Below, piece by piece: positions 1-5,421 of a stretch of DNA of 5,421 nt; positions within the stretch are counted from its first letter, which is position 1; every line of letters begins with the position of its first letter. The notes under the pieces were generated by a model. It saw only the letters and a list, made by a program, of their open reading frames with translations, searched no databases and was not told the origin of the DNA. Position numbers and translations under genes: made by a program. This DNA is from an uncultured Prosthecobacter sp. (GTDB taxonomy: Bacteria; Verrucomicrobiota; Verrucomicrobiia; Verrucomicrobiales; Verrucomicrobiaceae), in assembly GCA_937941745.1 (NCBI GenBank), contig CALDGV010000038.1:1-5421 (forward strand), written 5' to 3'.

Positions 1-2582
1 ATGAAGACAGGCTTGGTCTGACCGATCCGGTGGGCGCGGTCGCTGGCCTGGGCCTCGGCAGCGGGATTCCACCACGGGTCGTAATGGATCACGGTATCCG
101 CCGTCGTGAGATTCAGGCCTGCTCCCCCTGCCTTCAGGCTGATCAGGAAGACGGGCACCTCCCCCCGCTGGAAGCGCTGCATGGGCGTTTCGCGGTCCTT
201 GGTGTCGCCGGTAAGCTTCACGTAGCTGATGGAGGCCTTTTTCAGCTCCTCCTCCAGGATGGCCAGCATCTCGGTGAACTGGCTGAAGATGAGCACGCGG
301 TGCCCTTCATCGAGCAGTTCAGGCAGCATCTCCTCCATGAGGTAGGCGGTCTTGGCGGAGACTTCGAGCTTGCGGGCGGCCTCGATCTTGAGGAGCTGGG
401 GGTGGCAGCAGACCTGGCGGAGCTTCAGCAGGGCGTCGAGCACGATGATCTGGCTGCGGTCGAGCCCCTGGTTGCTGATCGCTTCGCGCACCCGCGCATC
501 CATGGCGGCGCGGATGGTCTCGTAGAGGTCGGTCTGGCTGCGGTCGAGCTCGATGCGGTGCAGGATCTCCGTCTTGGGCGGCAGATCCTTGGCGACGGCG
601 CTTTTGGTCCGCCGGAGCAGCAGCGGCTGGATTCGTGCCGCAAGCGCCTGCTGGCGTTCGGCATCAGCATCACGTTCGATCGGGGTGCGGTAGTAGGTGC
701 GGAAGCCTTCGGCATCCCCCAGCAGGCCGGGCATCAGGAAATGGAAGAGGCTCCAGAGTTCGCCGAGGTGGTTTTCCATCGGCGTTCCTGTGAGGCACAG
801 CCGGTGGCGGGTCTTCAGGCTGGCGCAGACCAGGGCGGCCTTGCTCTTGGGATTCTTGATGTTCTGCGCCTCATCCAGCGCCACGAGGTGCCACTCGGTC
901 CTGCGCAGCTGGTCGGCATCACGCACCAGCAGCGGGTAGGAGGTGATGACGAGGTCATGCTTCTTAATCCGGTAAAAGTCGGCATGGCGTTCGTCGCCAT
1001 GGAGCAGCAGCACGTTGAGCGCGGGCGCGAATTTGGCGGCTTCCCGGGCCCAGTTTCGGATCACCGAGGTCGGGGCGATGATGAGCACCGGCTGGTCGAG
1101 CCGGCCTGATTCCTTCTCCAGCAGGATGTGGGACAGGGTTTGGAGGGTCTTGCCCAGGCCCATGTCATCCGCCAGCACGCCGTGGAGGCCGAATTCACGG
1201 AGGAATTGCAGCCAGGAGAGTCCCTCTTGTTGGTAGGGCCGCAACTGGGCTCGCAGGCCGGCGGGGGGATCGACGAGGGACATCTCCCTGAATCCTGCCA
1301 GACGATCGCGCAGCAGGGCCAGTTCGGCCGGGGCGCGGATGGGCAGGCCATCCAGCGTGGCCAGCTGGGCCGCGCGCAGCTTGTCGAGGTGCAGCCTGCC
1401 GTCCTTGCCGCGGGCAGGCCGGCTTGAAAGCAGCTCATCCAGGAAGCGCAGCAGCACAAGCAGGCGGCGGGCAGGCACCGAGAGCACATCGGTGCTCGGC
1501 GGCGGCAGGGCCAGGAGAAAGCGTTCCTCGATGTGCTGCTCCAGGTAGGCGGTGGTGAGCCCCTGGTCGATGCAGTTCACCAGGATCGGCACGAGGGACA
1601 CGCGCTGGCCTTCGATCTCGATGCCGAGGTCCAGCGCGAAGGAATCGCGGCCGCCTGCCTCGCTTTGCAGGTCGGTGAACCAGGCGGCGTCATCCGCCAT
1701 GCGGATGGCATAGCCGAAATCCTCGCTGACCTGCACTTCCCAGCCTTCCTCGCGCAGGGCAGGCACCTGGGATTCCAGGAAGCCTGCCCAGAACATGGAC
1801 TGCGATGCTTCGGAGACGGTCATCAGCGGCTGCTGGGACTCCGCGGCCTGCACCTCGGGCAGGGCATCCCGCATCACGACGAGCCCGGTCTGCATCAGGT
1901 CCGCCACGAGCAGGCGCTCCATGCGCAGGTTTCTCGTCAGCACATGAGTGGAGCCATCCTCCGCCGTCCAGCGTGAGCCGGTGCCGCGGCCTAGCATCTG
2001 GAAGACATCCGGGCAGCCCTCGTAGCGTACCCGGGGCTCTGCCACGCCGATGCTGAGTCGGCTCTGCGCCCAGGAGCTGCGGGTCATTTTCAAATGCGGA
2101 CGTTCGATGCTGATGCGTCGCAGCACCAGGACCGGGCGCGGCTGGTCGTTGGGCACCATCACGGTGATTTCCTCCGGCTTCGGCGGCTCTTCTGCGATGC
2201 GGCCCTCACCTGCGGCGGCGATGAGGGGCACGAGCTGCTGGGCCTCGCCACCGCCCAGGACGAGCATCAGCGTGGCGGCGTGTTCGCAGAGCGCCCTGCC
2301 ACAGGTGCAGGATGAGGTGACCTGCACATCTCCCTGGCTGGGCAGGCGCAGATGCAGCCGTGGTTCATGGTAGGTCATCTCGTTGGGGCCTACCTCGCCG
2401 GCCACATCGATCTCCATCGTGCCGGTGGTGACGGCGGAGGTCAGGCGCACATGGCTTTCCGATTTCTTCAGCCGCTTCATCGCCTGCTCCATCACCGCCC
2501 GCTGGAAGAGCCACATCCACGACTTGCGTGCAAGCAGGCGCCAGAGCTGGTCAAAAGGGAAGGCGGAGGATGACTCGGACAC
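1..2582 (-). CDS. SWIM zinc finger-containing SNF2-family DEAD/DEAH-box ATPase, 3' end cut by window edge
   Basis: This is a Swi2/Snf2-type double-stranded DNA translocase, expected to use ATP hydrolysis to move along DNA and remodel protein-DNA complexes in the cytoplasm. From a GTG start at 2582, 860 codons are visible. Near the N-terminus is a SWIM zinc finger (CTCGRALCEH, residues 92-101, CxC...CxH). A poorly conserved stretch to about residue 430 follows, perhaps a bacterial SNF2-associated domain. The ATPase core then shows RPYQQEG (448-454), Walker A DDMGLGKT (472-479), motif Ia APTS (503-506), DEAQ (570-573), motif III TGTP (598-601), RRTK (657-660), and a second RecA lobe from about 750 with AGGAGLNL (818-825) and motif VI DRAHRIGQ (848-855). 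Probably only a short C-terminal tail is missing. An in-frame TAG at 2648-2646 bounds the start. No ATG precedes Met23 (2516), so GTG 2582 is preferred, without a Shine-Dalgarno. The family is certain; the biological role is unknown. Confidence 0.93.
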   Translation of the reverse strand, partial: MSESSSAFPFDQLWRLLARKSWMWLFQRAVMEQAMKRLKKSESHVRLTSAVTTGTMEIDVAGEVGPNEMTYHEPRLHLRLPSQGDVQVTSSCTCGRALCEHAATLMLVLGGGEAQQLVPLIAAAGEGRIAEEPPKPEEITVMVPNDQPRPVLVLRRISIERPHLKMTRSSWAQSRLSIGVAEPRVRYEGCPDVFQMLGRGTGSRWTAEDGSTHVLTRNLRMERLLVADLMQTGLVVMRDALPEVQAAESQQPLMTVSEASQSMFWAGFLESQVPALREEGWEVQVSEDFGYAIRMADDAAWFTDLQSEAGGRDSFALDLGIEIEGQRVSLVPILVNCIDQGLTTAYLEQHIEERFLLALPPPSTDVLSVPARRLLVLLRFLDELLSSRPARGKDGRLHLDKLRAAQLATLDGLPIRAPAELALLRDRLAGFREMSLVDPPAGLRAQLRPYQQEGLSWLQFLREFGLHGVLADDMGLGKTLQTLSHILLEKESGRLDQPVLIIAPTSVIRNWAREAAKFAPALNVLLLHGDERHADFYRIKKHDLVITSYPLLVRDADQLRRTEWHLVALDEAQNIKNPKSKAALVCASLKTRHRLCLTGTPMENHLGELWSLFHFLMPGLLGDAEGFRTYYRTPIERDADAERQQALAARIQPLLLRRTKSAVAKDLPPKTEILHRIELDRSQTDLYETIRAAMDARVREAISNQGLDRSQIIVLDALLKLRQVCCHPQLLKIEAARKLEVSAKTAYLMEEMLPELLDEGHRVLIFSQFTEMLAILEEELKKASISYVKLTGDTKDRETPMQRFQRGEVPVFLISLKAGGAGLNLTTADTVIHYDPWWNPAAEAQASDRAHRIGQTKPVF

Positions 2583-2678
2583 GGGGAAGGGGAGGGCGTA
2601 CGGACCACGGTGGCTCAGGCCATGCGGCAGGCTGGACCCAGGGCTCTAAGTCCTGGCAGTGGGGAAAGCGGCGGCGGA
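2583..2678 (-). other. Intergenic spacer between scpA and the SNF2 gene
   Basis: This 96-base spacer separates the scpA stop from the GTG start of the ATPase gene. It holds an in-frame TAG (2648-2646) upstream of that GTG, but no ATG in the right frame, no Shine-Dalgarno and no hairpin followed by a T-run. Readthrough from scpA into the ATPase gene is therefore plausible. No convincing promoter was recognised. Confidence 0.5.
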
Positions 2679-3494
2679 TCAGCCGCCAAAGTCGAGCGGG
2701 CGTGCCGCTTCATTCACGACAGGCCGCACCACGACGATTTCGCCGAGGATGTTTTCCTGCTCCACCTGCAGATGGTTCAGCTTCATCAGCTCCAGCATGG
2801 CCAGGAAGGTCACGATGACCTCCACTCGGCTGGCGGCATCGCTGAAGAGCGTTTCAAAGCGCACGCGGCCTCCCACCGGGATCGTTTCCAGCAGGTGTTC
2901 GATCTTGTCCGCCACGGTGAAGCGGTCACTGACGATCTCGCGGATGTCGGTGGAGTTCTCGAAGCGCTTCAACACGCGCTGGAAGGCGCGGATGAGGTCA
3001 AAGATGCCCACGCCTGCCACGGTGGTCACCGGGGCTTCGAGGTCGATCGGTTCAGGGCTGGTGGCAAAAAACTCGTCTCCCTTCATCTCCTGGTGGCCCA
3101 GGAACTGCGCCGCATCCTTGAACTTCTTGTATTCCACAAGCTGGCGGATCAGCTCCCAGCGCGGGTCTTCCTCGTCAGCGTCTTCCTCGGGCGGCTGCTG
3201 GCTCTGCGGGAGCAGTTCACGGCTCTTCAGATACATCAGGTTGGCAGCCATCACGATGAACTCGCTGGCCAGCTCCACATTCAGCATTTTGAAGGTGTTG
3301 ATGTACTCCAGATACTGCTTGGTGATGCGCCCGATGGACACGTCATAGATGTCGATCTCATCTTTCTTGATGAGATACAAAAGCAGGTCGAGGGGGCCCT
3401 CGAAAATCTCCAGTTTGACCTTGTAATCCTTGTCGTCCACGCGGCGAGCTAAGAACGGGATTCCTGGGGATGCGAGAGGAAAAATGCAGTTCAC
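2679..3494 (-). CDS. scpA: Segregation and condensation protein A (kleisin subunit of SMC-ScpAB)
   Basis: ScpA is the kleisin that bridges the heads of the Smc dimer and, with ScpB, forms the bacterial condensin that compacts and segregates the chromosome. The 271-residue reading shows the diagnostic N-terminal helical domain: FEGPLDLLLYLI (residues 31-42), KKDEIDIYDVSI (43-54) and MYLKSRELLP (87-96). A very acidic linker follows (PEEDADEED, 102-110), then a middle region, and a C-terminal winged helix that would contact the other Smc head (about 209-257, including VTFLAMLELMK at 228-238). Length fits the family. The start is uncertain. GTG 3494 is the first possible one, 9 bases after an in-frame TGA. 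The first 18 residues look unlike ScpA, and GTG 3440 (residue 19, VDDKDYKV) would give a more typical 253-residue protein. Neither has a Shine-Dalgarno. scpB, often adjacent in other bacteria, is not in the window. It lies 46 bases after the propeller gene and may be cotranscribed. Confidence 0.95.
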   Translation of the reverse strand: MNCIFPLASPGIPFLARRVDDKDYKVKLEIFEGPLDLLLYLIKKDEIDIYDVSIGRITKQYLEYINTFKMLNVELASEFIVMAANLMYLKSRELLPQSQQPPEEDADEEDPRWELIRQLVEYKKFKDAAQFLGHQEMKGDEFFATSPEPIDLEAPVTTVAGVGIFDLIRAFQRVLKRFENSTDIREIVSDRFTVADKIEHLLETIPVGGRVRFETLFSDAASRVEVIVTFLAMLELMKLNHLQVEQENILGEIVVVRPVVNEAARPLDFGG

Positions 3495-3505
3495 CTCACA
3501 CCGTC

Positions 3506-3529
3506 ACACTGCGCTGGGCAATCCAGTGT
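3506..3529. repeat. Short imperfect inverted repeat between the propeller gene and scpA
   Basis: ACACTG at 3506-3511 and CAGTGT at 3524-3529 are perfect six-base complements around a 12-base loop. The loop offers an alternative inner pairing of CTGG with CCAG. On the minus strand it sits between the propeller stop (3541) and the scpA GTG (3494) and is not followed by a T-run, so it is not a typical intrinsic terminator in that direction. It could be a weak attenuating or mRNA-processing hairpin, or chance. Confidence 0.25.
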
Positions 3530-3540
3530 TTTGAGCCGCT

Positions 3541-4779
3541 TCACCAGAGCTTCCAGGCGGCGAGTTGTGTGTCGGAGCGTGCCCAGACCCTGCCATCGCC
3601 AAAGGCTGGGTGCGCCCAGGTCTTGCCGATGATCTGGTGGCGGGCGAGTTCGTCGAATCCCTCCTTTTTCAGCCTGACATGCACGAGTTCTCCGCTGGCG
3701 TTGAGCAGGGTGGCGAGTCCTTCTGACTGCTTCAGCCAGACGAGGCTCATCTGGGGGTTTCGATCCTTAGGCGTGAGGGTGTTGCCATCGCTCCAAAGGA
3801 TCCTGCCCGTAGTCAGTTCGATGGCCTGCAGCCCCCGGTTCTTGTCCAGCAGGTAGATCACCCCGTCTTGAAACAGCGGGCCGGACATCAGGCCGCACAT
3901 TTCCTTTTCGTTCTCCCAGGCCAGGGACACCTCCTGCGGCTTCTCGCCCAGCTTGAGCACCTTGGTGCCATGCCAGTAGCCTGAGACAAGCAGCAGCCCG
4001 TCATGGTGCCAGGGCTGGGCGATGCTGACTCCGTAGGTGATCTTGTAGGGCCAGGTCCAGAAGGTCTTTCCTGTCTCGGGATCGAGGCTTTGAATGTGCT
4101 CTGGGCCCCAGGCGATGAGCTGCCGGCTGCCACGATATGTGATGATTTCAGGCGTGCAGTAGCCCGCGGGGTCGGGTCCGCCCTGCCAGAGCTTCCTGCC
4201 GGTGTTTTTGTCCAGCGCCACCAGGCTGCCTTGGTTCTCTGCCCCTACATGCAGCAGCACTCGGGGGCCATCGATGAGTGGAGAGGCGGCAAATCCCCAG
4301 GTTGGCACGCGTGCAGAATGCTCCTGCACCAGGTCTGCCTGCCAGATCACCTCACCCGAGGCCGCATTCAGGCAGGTGGCCATGCCTGCCGCGCCAAGGG
4401 CATAGGCCTTGCCTTCGTGCAGGGTCACCGAGGCTCGAGGGCCGTTGCCATACTCCATGCTGCCATAGTCGGCGGTCCATTCATGCACCCAGAGCTGGCG
4501 GCCGGTGGCGGCGTCAAAACAAAGCACCCGCTCCCTGCCTGCAGGCTCCTTGGGGCGGTCCATGAGGTAGACTTTGCCTTCGCTGAAGGTCACGCCGCTG
4601 TAGCCGCCGCCGACAGGAGCCATCCACAGGCGTTCGGGCTCCCGGGTGGCGAAATCAGCCGGCACCTGCGGCGGGTTCCAATGACCATCACCACCTGGGC
4701 CGCGCCAGCGGGGCCATTCGGCTTCCAGGGAGGAAAGGCAGGTCAGGCAGAGGAGGGCGGGGAGGGATTTTTTCAGCAT
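3541..4779 (-). CDS. Exported PQQ-repeat beta-propeller protein
   Basis: This is a 412-residue secreted or periplasmic protein of the PQQ-binding-like beta-propeller superfamily. The N-terminus is a Sec signal peptide: MLKK, a hydrophobic stretch LPALLCLTCLSSLEA, and likely cleavage after Ala20. No convincing lipobox is seen although Cys11 and Cys14 lie in the hydrophobic stretch. The mature protein opens with WPRWRGPGGDG (22-32), a motif common in Planctomycetes and Verrucomicrobia proteins of this type. Propeller repeats with the x-A/L-D-x-x-T/S-G-x-x-x-W pattern are at about 85-99, 134-148, 186-200, 229-243 and 317-331, with a degenerate one near 355-369. A final strand (404-412, TQLAAWKLW) probably closes the ring. 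No dehydrogenase catalytic or haem c motif (CxxCH) is visible, so a binding or scaffold role is likelier than quinoprotein enzymology, and the ligand is unknown. It starts at ATG 4779 with no Shine-Dalgarno and is the first gene of the minus-strand series. Confidence 0.88.
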   Translation of the reverse strand: MLKKSLPALLCLTCLSSLEAEWPRWRGPGGDGHWNPPQVPADFATREPERLWMAPVGGGYSGVTFSEGKVYLMDRPKEPAGRERVLCFDAATGRQLWVHEWTADYGSMEYGNGPRASVTLHEGKAYALGAAGMATCLNAASGEVIWQADLVQEHSARVPTWGFAASPLIDGPRVLLHVGAENQGSLVALDKNTGRKLWQGGPDPAGYCTPEIITYRGSRQLIAWGPEHIQSLDPETGKTFWTWPYKITYGVSIAQPWHHDGLLLVSGYWHGTKVLKLGEKPQEVSLAWENEKEMCGLMSGPLFQDGVIYLLDKNRGLQAIELTTGRILWSDGNTLTPKDRNPQMSLVWLKQSEGLATLLNASGELVHVRLKKEGFDELARHQIIGKTWAHPAFGDGRVWARSDTQLAAWKLW

Positions 4780-4955
4780 CAGGCGCTACCAACGCCGCCT
4801 CTGGCCGCTTGCAATCATCAGGCTTCCAACCGTCCCGCCATGACCCGGTGCTTGTGCAACATCAGCCCCGCCTTGTCATTTCAAGCGGCGGCGCTAAGAG
4901 TCGGCCCCCGCATGGCGTCCCCTGCCGTGCCATGCTTTCCGACCCCTTTCTTCAC
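4780..4955. other. Divergent intergenic region between propeller gene and Lrp-like gene
   Basis: This gap of about 176 bases separates two outward-facing genes and must hold the promoters of both. It contains no convincing RNA gene, terminator or long inverted repeat. The only short dyad noticed is TTGTGCAA at 4852-4859, whose arms are just three bases. The region narrows to 152 bases if the plus-strand gene starts at 4932. Confidence 0.6.
4873..4900 (+). promoter_or_regulatory. Weak candidate sigma-70-type promoter for the Lrp-like gene
   Basis: TTGTCA at 4873-4878 matches the -35 consensus TTGACA at five of six positions. Sixteen bases downstream, TAAGAG at 4895-4900 matches TATAAT at only three of six. 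Transcription would begin near 4907, about 50 bases before ATG 4956. The -10 is poor and consensus sites of this phylum are not well established, so this is a tentative call. Confidence 0.25.
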
Positions 4956-5421
4956 ATGACCCCTGACGCCTCGATCTCCACCGAACACACCGATGAAATC
5001 AACGCCCGCATCCTGGCGGTGAGCGAGGACCGTGTGAAAGGCTTCCATCAGCATCCCTTCCAGTTCATCTCTGAGGAGAGTGGCGTGCCTTTTGACACGG
5101 TGGTGGAGCGCATCCGCGCCATGCTGAAGGCCGGCGTCATCCGCCGCGTGCGCCAGACCCTCCTGGCCAACAAGCTCGCCGAAGGTGCCCTTGTGGCCTG
5201 GAAGCTGCCGGTGGACAAGCTGGACGCCGCCTTCGATTTCCTCTTCAAGCAGGACCCCTTCAGCGGCCACGTGGTGCTGCGCAGCACCGACCGCGAGGTC
5301 AGCGGCAGCGATTTCCGCCTCTGGACCACGTTGAAAGTGCCTCAGGACCGCAACATCAACGAACATTGCGATGTGCTGAAGCGCCTCATCGGTGCGGAAG
5401 ACTACTACACCATGCAGGCGC
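4956..5421 (+). CDS. Lrp/AsnC-superfamily winged-helix protein, siroheme decarboxylase-like, 3' end cut by window edge
   Basis: From ATG 4956, 155 codons run open to the window edge, so the stop is outside. Residues about 12-65 form a helix-turn-helix/winged-helix unit (HPFQFISEESGV at 33-44, then ERIRAMLKAGVIRR at 51-64). An alpha/beta region follows, with LVAWKLP (79-85), GHVVLRS (104-110) and LWTTLKVP (122-129). The GVIRR element, the H-x-x-x-R in GHVVLR and the tryptophan of LWTTLKV line up by eye with GxIRR, SHCYxR and WPYN in AhbA/AhbB and NirD/NirL siroheme decarboxylases, which use an Lrp-like fold to decarboxylate siroheme. The cysteine-tyrosine pair and the usual sequence after IRR differ, so enzymatic activity is doubtful, and a DNA-binding Lrp/AsnC regulator remains possible. 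In-frame ATG 4932 would add eight residues (MLSDPFLH). Neither start has a Shine-Dalgarno. The frame uses the same GC-rich codons as its neighbours and is transcribed divergently from the propeller gene. Confidence 0.75.
   Translation, partial: MTPDASISTEHTDEINARILAVSEDRVKGFHQHPFQFISEESGVPFDTVVERIRAMLKAGVIRRVRQTLLANKLAEGALVAWKLPVDKLDAAFDFLFKQDPFSGHVVLRSTDREVSGSDFRLWTTLKVPQDRNINEHCDVLKRLIGAEDYYTMQA

Noticed and set aside
30..1109. 359-codon plus-strand open frame
   Set aside because: It lies antisense to the helicase core of the SNF2 gene, whose motifs are unmistakable. The translation has no recognisable domain and is the usual GC-rich shadow frame.
2636..2656. Possible terminator hairpin after scpA (CCAGG / CCTGG arms)
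   Set aside because: The stem is five bases with a nine-base loop and no following T-run, which is too weak to call an intrinsic terminator.
2610..3452. 280-codon plus-strand open frame, with another of 229 codons from 2659
   Set aside because: Both are antisense to scpA, which has clear family motifs. Their compositions (His/Leu/Asp-rich or Ser/Arg-rich) are those of complementary-strand shadows.
1..3494. Anti-phage defence island involving the SNF2 ATPase (for example DISARM-like)
   Set aside because: Defence SNF2 proteins usually sit with methyltransferase, nuclease or PLD genes. None is present here and the neighbours are housekeeping-like. The left flank is unseen, so this is not fully excluded.
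4852..4859. TTGTGCAA as an operator palindrome
   Set aside because: Only three-base arms are complementary and there is no second copy in the intergenic region.
4003..4959. 318-codon plus-strand open frame running into the divergent region
   Set aside because: It is mostly antisense to the PQQ-repeat gene and shows no domain. It ends just inside the start of the real plus-strand gene in another frame.
4881..5366. 161-codon minus-strand open frame
   Set aside because: It is antisense to the Lrp-like gene, which has recognisable winged-helix and GVIRR features. The minus-strand product has no recognisable motif.

Overview
The window is GC-rich, densely coding bacterial chromosome with a housekeeping character. 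Three genes lie head to tail on the minus strand, and a fourth diverges from them on the plus strand and runs off the right edge. The combination of a secreted PQQ-like propeller protein opening with a WPRWRGP motif, a ScpA with a FEGPLDLLLYLI core, and a divergent Lrp/AsnC-like protein points to the Planctomycetes-Verrucomicrobia-Chlamydiae group, most likely Verrucomicrobiota (Prosthecobacter-like). That placement is inference from remembered protein style, not from a search.

Layout from right to left on the minus strand. Positions 4779-3541 encode an exported PQQ-repeat beta-propeller protein of 412 residues. After a 46-base gap comes scpA (3494-2679), the kleisin subunit of the SMC-ScpAB chromosome condensation complex. 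After a further 96 bases comes a large SNF2-family ATPase with an N-terminal SWIM zinc finger. It starts near 2582 and is cut by the left window edge, 860 codons in, just after helicase motif VI. Short gaps and shared orientation allow cotranscription, but this is not proven.

On the plus strand, after a divergent intergenic region of about 176 bases (4780-4955), a gene starting at 4956 (or 4932) encodes a winged-helix protein of the Lrp/AsnC superfamily. Its features resemble the siroheme decarboxylase (AhbA/NirD-type) branch. It is truncated by the right edge at 155 codons.

No tRNA, rRNA, CRISPR array, insertion sequence or prophage gene is visible. The many other long open frames are antisense shadows of the four genes. 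No clear new multi-gene system is apparent. The points most worth following up are the scpA/SWIM-SNF2 adjacency without a visible scpB, the unusual Lrp-like protein, and the lack of Shine-Dalgarno sequences in front of all four genes.
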